A stretch of DNA of 64,000 nucleotides from UBA1672 sp965263215 (GCA_965263215.1 OZ253663.1:1922001-1986000); one strand, 5' to 3'. Shown: positions 34,462 through 44,218, numbered from the stretch's first letter. A program made the numbers and translations. The notes: generated from the letters alone by a model not told the origin.

Positions 34462-35202
34462 TTAAAATCTCAACTGCAAATCTTCCGGCAACTCATATCG
34501 CCGAGATAGGTTGGTTATTGGGCAGGCAAAGCCTAAAGAAAACGCAGAAAGCTGTAGCGCTTCATGATCATCCTCACCTGCATTTCCATGCAAACGATCA
34601 CCAATTACGGGATAACCGGATTGGCTCATGTGAATACGAATTTGATGTTTGCGACCTGTTTTGATATCGACATTTAACAAAGAACGATTTTGTTCAGGTG
34701 AAAATTCAATTAACTGAGCCAAAGAATACGCAGCCTTACCATCGACCTCTGTTTCAAGGGTCTGTTCTTCTTTAGGAAACTCACCCTCAACGATGACGCG
34801 ATAACATTTTGAAATTGTCCTATTTTCAAACAGTCCTGAGAGTTTGGCCGCCACGCTTTTTTTATGCGCAATCAACATCAGTCCCCTCGCCGCCTTATCA
34901 AGGCGATGCACAACAAAACAATTCCTTTGTGGCTTTGTGTCGAAAGGCTCATTAATTTCAATCCAGCGGTTAATGGTGCAATGATCCCCCCACTTGGATC
35001 CTTGGGAAAGCATATCCGGCGGCTTATGCCAGATGCTGTAATCACCCTCATCCGCAATTAAGGTAGGTTGCGGGGGAGAAACATCCAAAACATTCGTGTC
35101 ATAATAAAAATGCAAAATGCTTTGAATTGGTGGAACTGTGTCCGCACGTCTAAGGCGGCGTGTGCCTTTGTTATCTTCTATCCAAAGTGCCCCTTTTTTC
35201 AT
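34462..35202 (-). CDS. RluA-family pseudouridine synthase
   Basis: The 246-aa enzyme isomerises uridine to pseudouridine in rRNA or tRNA. The catalytic motif is intact: VVHRLDKAARGLMLIAH with the essential Asp; the fold marker GRKHQIRIHMSQSGYPVIGD follows. An S4-like N-terminal domain is not obvious. It is closest in layout to TruC/RluA-type enzymes, but the target site cannot be assigned. Confidence 0.85.
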   Translation of the reverse strand: MKKGALWIEDNKGTRRLRRADTVPPIQSILHFYYDTNVLDVSPPQPTLIADEGDYSIWHKPPDMLSQGSKWGDHCTINRWIEINEPFDTKPQRNCFVVHRLDKAARGLMLIAHKKSVAAKLSGLFENRTISKCYRVIVEGEFPKEEQTLETEVDGKAAYSLAQLIEFSPEQNRSLLNVDIKTGRKHQIRIHMSQSGYPVIGDRLHGNAGEDDHEALQLSAFSLGFACPITNLSRRYELPEDLQLRF

Positions 35203-35473
35203 GGCCTGCTTTATGACCTGTTTGGATAGCTCTGTATGCGCGGCAACGATGCTAACGGCTTTGTCGTTTGCATTCGTTTTATCTACGGTAATATGAAATT
35301 CTTTTTTAATATCTGATTACCTTCGGTTAAGAAGCCATCTTATTCAGCCCCACCTAATAAACACAAATCATTTCGATAAATATTTGTATTTCTGTGTAAG
35401 CCAATAAAATTTCGCTATACGCTCGCCTATTTCACGTTTATATGGTTGAATCTTAAAAAAAGGAGCAACATAA

Positions 35474-36853
35474 ATGGGCAATAAAATTGTTATTGGAAAA
35501 GAAGAATGGTGCAGTTTGCCTGCGCTCGGGCTCCCTGCAATTAAAGCACGTATTGATTCCGGTGCAAAAACATCGTCCCTGCACGCTTTTAATATCCATA
35601 CTTTTCGTGATAACGGCCAAGAATACGCGCATTTTGATATCCACCCCATTCAGGATAATCGCAAAGTCGTTAAAAGTTGCCGCGGCCTCGTGGTTGATCA
35701 ACGCTCCGTTAAAAGCTCCAGCGGGGATAAAGAAAGACGATTAGTGATCAAAACCCCCATCAATCTTGGCGGTGAAACTTGGGATATAGAAATTACCCTG
35801 ACCAATCGTGATGCTATGGGATATCGCATGCTGATCGGGCGCGAAGCCATGGCAGGCCGTACATTGATTGACCCCGATGTTTCTTTTTGTCTTGGAAATG
35901 TTCCGGATGAAACTGTCGTGAAACATTACGGTACATCCGAGAGAAAAAAAGACGGACTTAGAATCCTTGTGTTGGCAAGCAACCCTGATCTTTATTCAAA
36001 CCGGCGCATCATAGAAGCCGGAGAAGAGCGCGGACATCACATGCGCTTCGTGAATATCAGCCAATGTTATATGAACATCAGTTCTAAAAACCCTGAAATT
36101 CATTATCGTGGTGGAGAGCTTCTGGATGATGTAGACGCCGTGATCCCGCGCATTAAACCATCCATGACCTTTTATGGCTGCTCTATCACGCGTCAATTTG
36201 CGGCAATAGGCTCATATTGTCTAAACAGCTCTGTCGCGATCACACGATCACGCGATAAGCTCAGATCACTGCAAGAGCTATCCAGTAAAAAAATTCCTAT
36301 GCCAACGACAGGCTTTGCTAATTCCCCCGTTGATACCCGTGAGATCATCAATATGGTTAATGGCGCACCTTTGGTTGTGAAATTGCTTGAGGGCACACAA
36401 GGGCGCGGCGTTGTTTTGGCGGAAACCAATAAGGCCGCAGAAAGTGTGATCAACGCCTTCAAAAGCCTGAAAGCCAACATTTTGGTTCAGGAATTCATCA
36501 AAGAAGCACAGGGCGAGGATATCCGTTGTTTCGTGATTGATGGCAAAGTTGTCGGATCAATTCAACGTAAGGCCGCCAAAGGCGAGTTCAGGGCAAACCT
36601 TCACCTCGGCGGAACGGCCAGCGCGGTTAAAATCACGGCGGAAGAACGTAGAATTGCCATCAACGCGACAAAAGCCATGGGACTTGTCGTGGCAGGTGTT
36701 GATATTATTCGCTCCAAGGACGGTCCGAAAGTTCTGGAAATCAATTCATCCCCCGGCTTGGAAGGCATAGAGGACATCACGGAAAAAGACATTGCCGGCA
36801 TGATGATCCAAGCGATTGAAAAGAATATTGGTAAGAAAAAAACCAAGAAGTGA
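35474..36853 (+). CDS. RimB-RimK fusion (protease-like domain plus ATP-grasp ligase)
   Basis: Residues about 1-145 match the RimB/ATP-dependent zinc protease-like family (retropepsin-like fold; IDSGAKTSSLHAF and GYRMLIGREAM). Residues 155-459 form a RimK-type ATP-grasp domain (VVKLLEGTQGRGVVLAET, VLEINSSPGLEGIE) that adds glutamates to ribosomal protein S6 or a similar target. The fusion of an eraser-type and a writer-type domain is known in other proteobacteria. RBS AAAAAGGAG precedes the start at 35474. It heads a run with a stress protein and a transporter. Confidence 0.85.
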   Translation: MGNKIVIGKEEWCSLPALGLPAIKARIDSGAKTSSLHAFNIHTFRDNGQEYAHFDIHPIQDNRKVVKSCRGLVVDQRSVKSSSGDKERRLVIKTPINLGGETWDIEITLTNRDAMGYRMLIGREAMAGRTLIDPDVSFCLGNVPDETVVKHYGTSERKKDGLRILVLASNPDLYSNRRIIEAGEERGHHMRFVNISQCYMNISSKNPEIHYRGGELLDDVDAVIPRIKPSMTFYGCSITRQFAAIGSYCLNSSVAITRSRDKLRSLQELSSKKIPMPTTGFANSPVDTREIINMVNGAPLVVKLLEGTQGRGVVLAETNKAAESVINAFKSLKANILVQEFIKEAQGEDIRCFVIDGKVVGSIQRKAAKGEFRANLHLGGTASAVKITAEERRIAINATKAMGLVVAGVDIIRSKDGPKVLEINSSPGLEGIEDITEKDIAGMMIQAIEKNIGKKKTKK

Positions 36854-36908
36854 GCATAACTTTTATCGTTTTTGATATGTGCCCTTCCTCTACCTCCCTG
36901 ACGCTGTT

Positions 36909-37775
36909 ATGTTTTTGGACATGACACAGGTTGATCAATTTGAATCGATATTCCGCTCCGCCCTAACAGACACCTATGAATATGCTCTGCCGGAGGTTAA
37001 ATCCGTCCTACTGGTGACGGATAGACGTGAAAAAAATGTTCAGGATTACCTGAAAGATATTCAAAAATTCCTGAGCGTTCTGGGAACATCTGTCACATGG
37101 TCGGTTTTAAACGCCGATGATTACAAAACCACACAAGATTTACTCGACCGTGTAAATCAGGAAAATTCCGATATTATTTGCTCCTACCGCAATTTAAAAA
37201 GTAAAGACTGGGTGTTTAAACATAGTCTCGGTTCCTATCTTGATGTTCTTATTCAACGTGCAAAATCACCCGTGTTGGTGTTGCCGCATCCCGATGCCGA
37301 TTATGCGCATGACCATGCGATGGAAAATACGAACAAGGTTATGGCAATCACAAGCCATTTATCAAATGATCATCAACTCATTAACTATGCCCTACGTTTT
37401 ACACAAAGTAACGGTTCGCTTTTCCTAAGCCACATCGAAGATCAAATGACGTTTGATCGCTATGTCGATGTTATTTCGAAAATATCGGCCATCGACACAG
37501 ACGAGGCAAAAGAAAAAATCAGCGCACAATTATTGAAGGAGCCTGCGGCCTATATTGAATCGTGTAAGCAAACGCTTTTGGATAATAATTCCCCCGTCAC
37601 CATCGAAAGTATTGTGACATTCGGCAATCATTTAAATGAATATAAAAAACTTGTCCTTGATCATCAAATAGATTTACTGGTGATGCATGCCAAAGACCAC
37701 GATCAACTGGCCATGCATGGCATGGCTTATCCGCTTGCTGTGGAATTACGGCAAGTCCCCTTATTGATGTTGTGA
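36909..37775 (+). CDS. Universal-stress-protein-like protein (UspA tandem)
   Basis: A 288-aa protein with the two-lobed USP arrangement: each half has a VLLVTDR or VLVLPHP-type beta strand and a glycine loop, but the ATP-binding G-x2-G-x9-G(S/T) motif is not clearly intact. It ends in LRQVPLLML as in USP C-termini. The start at 36909 (MFLDMTQ) is preferred; the frame extends to a GTG at 36879. It lies between rimBK (55 bases) and the transporter (7 bases), suggesting a co-regulated unit. Confidence 0.7.
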   Translation: MFLDMTQVDQFESIFRSALTDTYEYALPEVKSVLLVTDRREKNVQDYLKDIQKFLSVLGTSVTWSVLNADDYKTTQDLLDRVNQENSDIICSYRNLKSKDWVFKHSLGSYLDVLIQRAKSPVLVLPHPDADYAHDHAMENTNKVMAITSHLSNDHQLINYALRFTQSNGSLFLSHIEDQMTFDRYVDVISKISAIDTDEAKEKISAQLLKEPAAYIESCKQTLLDNNSPVTIESIVTFGNHLNEYKKLVLDHQIDLLVMHAKDHDQLAMHGMAYPLAVELRQVPLLML

Positions 37776-37782
37776 GAAACTT

Positions 37783-39180
37783 ATGGACGCAGAACATATA
37801 GAAACCGCGCAGCACGCCGTTACAACCGTTACCCCATCTATCACCGCCCTGTTCGGGATTATTCTTACGCTGATGATTATTTCATTGGCCGCGGAAGAAA
37901 AATTGCACGCCAAGAAATCCGTCATTGTCGGTGTGTTTGCGATTATCTCTTTATTACTCGGTTCTTTCCTTGGTATTATCCCCATCGGCGCAGTCACCGT
38001 ACCGGGCGGACATCACATTGATATGCCGGTTTATATTCCGGGCATTGATTGGAAGGTCATTGCCATCATTGTCGGCTCTAGCGTGTTTGTTGACGTCACG
38101 TCGAAATCCGGCCTATTTACATGGATTGCCATCGTTCTGACCAAGGCATCAAAGGGCGATCCGGTGAAACTCTTGTGGTCTTACGGTCTGATGACGGTGA
38201 TTTTCTCCGCCGTTCTGAACAACGTGACGGCGATGATTATTGTCGGGTCACTCACTGTGGTTTCGTTAGGAAAACTGGGAAGGAGCCATCAACTCCTGCA
38301 TTTCCTGCTGATCGAAGGCTTGCTGACCAACATCGGCGGCCTGCTCACCCTGATATCATCTGTGCCCAACATTATTGTTGGCGGTGCGGCGGGAATCAGT
38401 TTTGTGGCCTTTTTCATTAAGGCTGCCCCTTTTGTTGTTGTCGCCACAGCTGCAACCATTTTCATGGGCGCAAAGATGTTTAAAATCACAGCCCTTAAAA
38501 CGGAAGAAGAAAAACAAGAAGCCGCACAACTTATCGCAGGGTTTAACGAAAATGACGGCATCGAAAGCCGCGCTTTCTTTTGGTTTTCCACCGCGATGCT
38601 GATCGGCTTTATCCTGACGATTGCGACAACATCCATCCTGCCTGTCGTGAAAGATTTAGGTATGGGATTTGTCGCGCTGGCCTTTGCGACGATTATGCTC
38701 ATACGCTACAAGGCCGAAGCGGATAAGTTTTATAAGGCCGTAGATTGGGATCTCATCGGATTTTTCATGGGGTTGTTCGTCGTGATTAACGTGATGGAAC
38801 ATGCCCATGTGCTCGACGCTATCGGTAAGGCCGTTCAATTCATGATTGGCGAGGGCGAAACATCCTTTGGTACGGGCGTTTTATTGATTTCCTCTGCCGT
38901 ATTCAGTTCAGTGACAGATAACATCCCTCTTGCCGCAATGCTCGCGAAAATATTGGTGTCCTTGGGCACGGCCACAGATTCAACCCTGTGGTGGTCGGTT
39001 GTGTTCGGGGCAAATCTGGGCGGTAACCTTACCCCCATCGGCAGCGCATCAACCTTGGTCGCTGTGACCATCATGCACAAACATAAGGTGCCCTTATCCT
39101 TCGCAGGGTTCGTGGTTAAGGCCCTGCCCTTTGCCATCATGCAAATAACTCTAGCAACAATATATGTCTTGGTGTTTTAA
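37783..39180 (+). CDS. ArsB/NhaD (SLC13-like) family transporter
   Basis: The 465-aa inner-membrane protein has about eleven hydrophobic segments and belongs to the ion-transporter superfamily that includes Na+/H+ antiporters NhaD and ArsB-type permeases. Matching signatures are FSAVLNNVTAMIIVGSLT and SSVTDNIPLAAMLA, with GGNLTPIGSASTLVAV at the C-terminus. Substrate (Na+/H+ or anion) is not decided by sequence. Overlapped by 4 bases by the convergent usher gene. Confidence 0.8.
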   Translation: MDAEHIETAQHAVTTVTPSITALFGIILTLMIISLAAEEKLHAKKSVIVGVFAIISLLLGSFLGIIPIGAVTVPGGHHIDMPVYIPGIDWKVIAIIVGSSVFVDVTSKSGLFTWIAIVLTKASKGDPVKLLWSYGLMTVIFSAVLNNVTAMIIVGSLTVVSLGKLGRSHQLLHFLLIEGLLTNIGGLLTLISSVPNIIVGGAAGISFVAFFIKAAPFVVVATAATIFMGAKMFKITALKTEEEKQEAAQLIAGFNENDGIESRAFFWFSTAMLIGFILTIATTSILPVVKDLGMGFVALAFATIMLIRYKAEADKFYKAVDWDLIGFFMGLFVVINVMEHAHVLDAIGKAVQFMIGEGETSFGTGVLLISSAVFSSVTDNIPLAAMLAKILVSLGTATDSTLWWSVVFGANLGGNLTPIGSASTLVAVTIMHKHKVPLSFAGFVVKALPFAIMQITLATIYVLVF

Positions 39181-42100
39181 GGATTAACCGCGCTAGCCTG
39201 TTTGATATAGGTTGGGAAAATCTCCACGCTGCATTGTTGATCACGTGCCATCAAACTACGGCATACCGCGTAAGCATGATCTAGCTTTTTATTCTTCAAA
39301 CCAACACGCAATGTGTGTTTCCCCGTGGTGACATCGGCGTAACTTTGTGTCGGCGGCACGAACAAATCACCATGACCAATCATCGCGTTATAGCGTGATT
39401 TCAATTTATACCAAACAACCGACATCAACAGACGTGAGTTATATTCGCCAAGATTAAGCACCAGATCATAATCCTGCGCGGAAAAATCAATGTGCGGGTG
39501 GCGCGTTTGATAATCTTCTATGTCGGCCTTAATTTCCGATGGAACATCGCTACCACTATCAACATAGATATCATTGCCGTATATAATCGTGCCGTCATAG
39601 CCAATCTCAATTTGCTGCGGCATTGGCCTTATAAAGTTATTTCTCGCCGCGCTTTTTGAACTGATCGCAAGTAAATAGCGCCCGGGCGGAACTTGTGTGA
39701 AGTAGTAGAAACCACCTGAATCGGTGACTGCCGTTTTTTCCGCCTCCCCCTCGGTATTATAAAGGCTCAAGCTTACATTCCGTAACGGCACCGGCTCTGC
39801 CTCAGATAAATCATCATCCAGCCAACTCTTCTTCACATTGGCATATAAAACGCCATCCAATTCACCACTAATGTGAACAGGGAATTCTATTTTCGCCGTA
39901 TACCCTTCACGCGGCAATATTGAAACGCCTTCAAAACCTGGTATCCATGCAGGGTCTTTCAGGCTGTTCGCGTCAACAATAACATCTGTTAAACGCTGTC
40001 TTTGCATACGTGTGAATATCGCAATACCGTTTTCATCGGTTTTTTCGCGCCCACCATTTTGAAGAGCATGCACCGTTACATCTTCTAGCGTTTCCTCACC
40101 TTCGTTGAATTGTCCGTCACCATTTTCATCAACATAAACGAGGGCACTGACAGAACCGCTGCTTGTGATCGGGCGGTCAAAGGCATAAGGGTCACCGGAT
40201 GTCGGGTCTTTCAACAAACCGAAGCGTGTACTAAGCCCGGCAAAAACATCATGATCAGAATTATAGCTGATACGTGGCGATATACGCGCAAACCCTGCTT
40301 GCCAATCTAATCTGGCCGTCAATTCAGTGAGCGATTGTTCGAAACGCCTTTCCAGATCAAGCGTAACATCAACATCGCGGCTAAAGTCACGCTGATACGT
40401 CGCTAAAACCCTGCTAAGCTCACTATCTGGCTTAATGTTATAATTCGCGAGCACACGCATACGGTTTTTGCCATACACACCTGTCACACTTGTCAGAGAA
40501 TTTATGGTGTCATCAGCGATGGTATCACTAGAATTGTAAGTCACAGATTCATTGAAGGTGAAACGCTTAATAGCGGTATTAAAACCCGCCGTTGATGAGA
40601 ATGTTGAATTCCCTTCGGTGTTTTCAGTATAGGAGGCGCTTAAGTTATATCGCGGCCTTTTGCCAAGCTCGAAAGGCAATTCACCGATCATACTAAACGA
40701 TTCCCTAAAAGTGCCAATGTCATTTGTATCACCGCGACTATCCGTATCAAAATTCTCCCCCGTCCAACTGAGCGTATTAACAATGTCGTGATTTGCAAAG
40801 CTTCTGCGCGTTACAAGCTCGGCCGCGGCCTCTCCCTCATCATCAACCGCAACATCTGCGTTCACCAAAGCTTGCATAATGGTGGTTGAAAGCCCAACTT
40901 GCGCCACGCTGTTACGCTCCCCCTCATGCTCAGAACTTCTAAAGCCAACAGATGCCGATGTACGGTCAAGGATAGGACGCTCATACAAAGCCACAATATT
41001 CGCCGCCCCCTCATCAGGCTCAGCAAAACCAACATCTTTTTTGTATGCCTGTTTCCCGTCGAACGTCACAGAAACATCGTAAACACCGCCCTTTTCTGCC
41101 AATAGTTTATTATCAACAGGTATGGATAAGCTTTCCTCACGCACCTCGCCTTGCGGTCCGTAAAAGACCAGACGAAAGTTATTGTCAGAATTAAACAAGA
41201 TCACATTTTCAAAATTATAGAACCCATCATCCCGTACCGCCTGAAAACCGATCAACTGATTCTCACGGTACAGTTCAACATCCCATCCGGGAAATGTATT
41301 GCCTGTGATTGACGTGCTCGGGCTTGAAAAAGAACGCAGCGGATCTGTATTTGTAATACGCGCCCCTAATTCCTGTTTGATAGCGCCGCCCAATAATTGT
41401 GTTGGCACTGTTACCACATCCCCAACCTCAAAACGGCGCGCTTTCAAAGGCCCCAACAAGTCAGGATTTTCAGATTCTTGTTTGTAATTTGCCCTAATAT
41501 TACGGATCTGGTTTTCATCATCATATTGTGTCTGTGTGGTAAATGTCCCATACGCCAAGTCATTCACTGTGCGCACATTGACGTCATGGCGACTGTCACC
41601 ATCATCTCTGTCTCCGCTTTTTCTGTATGTTGAATTCGTGGACACATCAATACTGGGAGCGCTCACCATTTTATATGGCTCACCACCGCGCGGCAGCTTG
41701 GGCTCAGGGATTCTATTATTATTTTTAGCATCAAACTTCCGCCTATTGAGACGCTCTTGCAACGGTAAAGGGCTCGACGGTTTGATCGCGAGTGTTTGTG
41801 CAGAAATTCTGGTTGTCATATCAAAGTCAATCCACTGCGCAAGCTCCTCTACCGGAACCCAAATATCACCATCTTCGAAAATCACGTTCTCAGAAATTGG
41901 AAATTCGCCTACGTCCGTATGCGCGATGCCTTTGGCCATATCAACATGAAACTTCTTATTTTGACGAATATACCAACCATCCGCAGTTCGGGTTTCCGCG
42001 TTAACATCAATTGGCAACTGTAGGGTGCTGCCGAAATCTTTCAGCGATAAAAGGATACGCTTATTTCGTGATTGCCCCATAATAATGCCGTCAGGCTTGA

Positions 42101-42380
42101 TATGTGGCGGAAGGCTCGGTTGCAGCAATAAGCGCTCCCCCTCGGGCAAAATATTCGTTTCAATATGTGCGCGCTCAACTTTAATCAAACGTTGATCTGC
42201 TGCTTGCATCCCGCTTTTAATTTTTTTGACAAAGGCCTGCGCCAGCGACTTTCGAGCTTCGGGCGATAGAGAACGCTGCCCCGAATCAGCATGTGATATC
42301 TGGACATTTGAATATGCAATCGCGCAAAAAACGCAACTGAACACAATTTTTTTTACGCAGACAGAAATAGCTCGATTCAT
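39177..42380 (-). CDS. Atypical outer-membrane usher with extra N- and C-terminal domains
   Basis: A 1067-aa exported protein. After the signal peptide (cleavage around HAD-SG), residues about 110-200 resemble the copper amine oxidase N-terminal-like fold (VPVEELAQWIDFDMTTRI). Residues about 320-440 carry the fimbrial usher core (FPGWDVELYRENQLIGFQA, then the DDGFYNFENV strand), followed by a barrel-like region. SdrD B-like (VYVDENGDGQFNEGEETLED, residues 748-767) and carboxypeptidase-regulatory-like (GGFYYFTQVPPGRYLLAI) segments follow. Residues about 970-1060 look like a SPOR domain (LVLNLGEYNSRLL ... HTLRVGLKNKKLDHAYAVCR). It should assemble the DUF4402 subunits on the cell surface and may bind septal peptidoglycan. 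Confidence 0.75.
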   Translation of the reverse strand: MNRAISVCVKKIVFSCVFCAIAYSNVQISHADSGQRSLSPEARKSLAQAFVKKIKSGMQAADQRLIKVERAHIETNILPEGERLLLQPSLPPHIKPDGIIMGQSRNKRILLSLKDFGSTLQLPIDVNAETRTADGWYIRQNKKFHVDMAKGIAHTDVGEFPISENVIFEDGDIWVPVEELAQWIDFDMTTRISAQTLAIKPSSPLPLQERLNRRKFDAKNNNRIPEPKLPRGGEPYKMVSAPSIDVSTNSTYRKSGDRDDGDSRHDVNVRTVNDLAYGTFTTQTQYDDENQIRNIRANYKQESENPDLLGPLKARRFEVGDVVTVPTQLLGGAIKQELGARITNTDPLRSFSSPSTSITGNTFPGWDVELYRENQLIGFQAVRDDGFYNFENVILFNSDNNFRLVFYGPQGEVREESLSIPVDNKLLAEKGGVYDVSVTFDGKQAYKKDVGFAEPDEGAANIVALYERPILDRTSASVGFRSSEHEGERNSVAQVGLSTTIMQALVNADVAVDDEGEAAAELVTRRSFANHDIVNTLSWTGENFDTDSRGDTNDIGTFRESFSMIGELPFELGKRPRYNLSASYTENTEGNSTFSSTAGFNTAIKRFTFNESVTYNSSDTIADDTINSLTSVTGVYGKNRMRVLANYNIKPDSELSRVLATYQRDFSRDVDVTLDLERRFEQSLTELTARLDWQAGFARISPRISYNSDHDVFAGLSTRFGLLKDPTSGDPYAFDRPITSSGSVSALVYVDENGDGQFNEGEETLEDVTVHALQNGGREKTDENGIAIFTRMQRQRLTDVIVDANSLKDPAWIPGFEGVSILPREGYTAKIEFPVHISGELDGVLYANVKKSWLDDDLSEAEPVPLRNVSLSLYNTEGEAEKTAVTDSGGFYYFTQVPPGRYLLAISSKSAARNNFIRPMPQQIEIGYDGTIIYGNDIYVDSGSDVPSEIKADIEDYQTRHPHIDFSAQDYDLVLNLGEYNSRLLMSVVWYKLKSRYNAMIGHGDLFVPPTQSYADVTTGKHTLRVGLKNKKLDHAYAVCRSLMARDQQCSVEIFPTYIKQASAVNP

Positions 42381-42704
42381 AGCTCAAACTAACGCCCAAG
42401 TTGTGTATATTATTGTGGATAAAAACGCAGGGATAATGATCACAGTAAACCATAACCACCTCCCAAAGACAAACAGATAGTCACAGAAAATTTAGAAAAA
42501 TGCCTTGATAATGAAAAAGTTAATCACAACAATTTTATTTAAATGTGTAATATTAATAATGATTTAACTATTTTTCTGTGATACTTATTATATATCTATG
42601 CGGGAAGTATTGCCCGTATACGTATCTAGAGTTGAGTATATTTCAAACTTTCAAACATAAAACTGAGTATCAGTTTAACTAGGGAAAATAAGGAGAAACC
42701 TATT
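42381..42704. promoter_or_regulatory. Divergent regulatory region between usher and fimbrial subunit
   Basis: This 324-base AT-rich gap separates the leftward usher and the rightward DUF4402 gene and must hold both promoters. A 10-bp dyad, TCACAGAAAA (42481-42490) and TTTTCTGTGA (42572-42581), is spaced by 81 bases and could bind a regulator that loops the DNA. One exact DnaA-box match (TGTGGATAA, 42414-42422) is also present. The rightward ribosome site AAGGAG precedes 42705. Confidence 0.55.
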
Positions 42705-43277
42705 ATGAAACGCATCCCTCTCAAACTTTTAGCATTATCAAGTGTTATGGCACTTGGATTTGCAACAACCGACCAAGCCTATTCACAAACAGAAACTGTA
42801 AACGCGCAGTTGATCACATCAAGTGCGATTAGCACGACTGATGTTTCGGACATGGATTTTGGTGAATGGCTATTGACATTTGTTACCGGTGATACGCCTG
42901 CATTGACATTAACGAACGACGGAACTGTCACAACAACGCAAACGGGCGCTGTGGGTAACGGCTCACAAGCTGTGAACATTACCCCATCCGCAACTGAGGG
43001 GGTTGTTCTTGTGCAAACACCTGCACCGGCAGCTTTAACAATTACACGCTCTGCATCTTCTGACTTCGTAGACGGCGGACTGTCTTTGACAGCGACGAAC
43101 TACAGAACGGCAACAGACGGTAACAATTCACTGGATGCAGACACAGACACAGGCACTGTTACAACAACAGTCGGTGGCGCTGATGAAACAGTCACATTTG
43201 GTGGCGTTATTTCTATCACGGCGACTCCCGGTGACAATACACACGCCGCTAGCTTCGATGTGACATTCACTTACTAA
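42705..43277 (+). CDS. DUF4402 fimbrial-type major subunit
   Basis: A 190-aa exported protein with a signal peptide (cleavage near AYS-QT), followed by a Thr/Ala/Val-rich beta domain. The C-terminal pattern GDNTHAASFDVTFTY and an internal NDGTVTT-type strand fit DUF4402, a family of secreted subunits found with chaperone-usher systems. It is the only rightward gene of the cluster, monocistronic and ended by the terminator at 43311, which suggests a highly expressed major subunit. Confidence 0.8.
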   Translation: MKRIPLKLLALSSVMALGFATTDQAYSQTETVNAQLITSSAISTTDVSDMDFGEWLLTFVTGDTPALTLTNDGTVTTTQTGAVGNGSQAVNITPSATEGVVLVQTPAPAALTITRSASSDFVDGGLSLTATNYRTATDGNNSLDADTDTGTVTTTVGGADETVTFGGVISITATPGDNTHAASFDVTFTY

Positions 43278-43310
43278 GTAAAAATACTCCTTAGTTAAAC
43301 AAATTCACTA

Positions 43311-43340
43311 AAAAGGCACCTTCATCGGGTGCCTTTTTTT
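43311..43340. terminator. Bidirectional rho-independent terminator
   Basis: AAAAGGCACC (43311-43320) and GGTGCCTTTT (43328-43337) form a 10-bp stem with a 7-base loop. T residues continue on the + strand to 43340 and a T5 run exists on the other strand, so it ends both the rightward subunit gene and the leftward chaperone gene, which lie convergently. Confidence 0.85.
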
Positions 43341-43366
43341 ACTGCGTTTCTTTTAAAATAGCCTAC

Positions 43367-44185
43367 CTACTCCAACGGGAACGTTTTTGCTGCGTATGTC
43401 TGTGCATCATCTAATGTATAATGCTTCATCACAACCTTAAGACTTCCGCCTGTAATTTCGTTAATAAGCTGAACATCAAAAATACGTTTAGACACCTCAG
43501 GGAATATATGCGCATTACTGATTTCTCCAACACGTGTTTCCTTACCGCTTTTATCAACATGATATATAAACAAATGCCCCAAAATTGCATGCGGGCCACC
43601 CTCTCTGCGAACAGGGACAGAAACCATTAGCATCCCATTATCAGGGTTACGATTAATTTTAATGGGGTCAATCACGGCCTGTGCGCTCGGCTCCCCCGAC
43701 CTGAATACCACGGGAATCGTGTAACCAATATTGATAGAAACCACAGCGCGCGGCTTACTACTTGCCCCGTCATCTGCAACGACATCAGGAACAGACGCAA
43801 ATTTTAAATGAACATGAAAATCCCCTTCCGGCACGACTTCAGGTCGACGCAGAGCTAAACGGATTTTTTGACTAGCCCCCGGCGCAAGCGTGACACGTCT
43901 GGGAGTAAATTGAATATATTTTGACGCATCAAACTCCGTTATTGAAACTTCTGATGGCTTATACCCCGCACCGGATTCCTGCATACGAAAATAAACCCAG
44001 CTCATCTCATACACTTGCGGCTCACTGCCGGAGTTTACCAACGTCACATCTTTGTATCGTTCGCGTGGCTCAAAGACAACGCGTGTTGGCGTAATCATAA
44101 GATCTGCCTGCGCAGGGATAGCATAAACAAGCCCACCAACCATAAAGCCCAAGCATAACAAAGCGTTCAAAACTATCTTTTTCAT
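43367..44185 (-). CDS. PapD-like periplasmic fimbrial chaperone
   Basis: A 272-aa exported protein with a signal peptide (cleavage after AQA) and two Ig-like domains. The first has VSITEFDASKYIQFTPRRVTL and LAPGASQKIRLALRRP, which hold the G1/F1 strand and the basic residue that anchors subunit C-termini, as in FimC/PapD chaperones. Residues of the second domain are typical (GHLFIYHVDKSGKETRVG). It stabilises the DUF4402 subunits before delivery to the usher. Confidence 0.85.
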   Translation of the reverse strand: MKKIVLNALLCLGFMVGGLVYAIPAQADLMITPTRVVFEPRERYKDVTLVNSGSEPQVYEMSWVYFRMQESGAGYKPSEVSITEFDASKYIQFTPRRVTLAPGASQKIRLALRRPEVVPEGDFHVHLKFASVPDVVADDGASSKPRAVVSINIGYTIPVVFRSGEPSAQAVIDPIKINRNPDNGMLMVSVPVRREGGPHAILGHLFIYHVDKSGKETRVGEISNAHIFPEVSKRIFDVQLINEITGGSLKVVMKHYTLDDAQTYAAKTFPLE

Positions 44186-44218
44186 TTATATCTTCTACCT
44201 TTTGTTCAAGAAAATTCG

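Noticed and set aside
42414..42422. DnaA box in the fimbrial intergenic region as an origin
   Set aside because: A single box with no companion boxes or repeats is expected by chance; it is kept only as a caution on the right-end origin idea.
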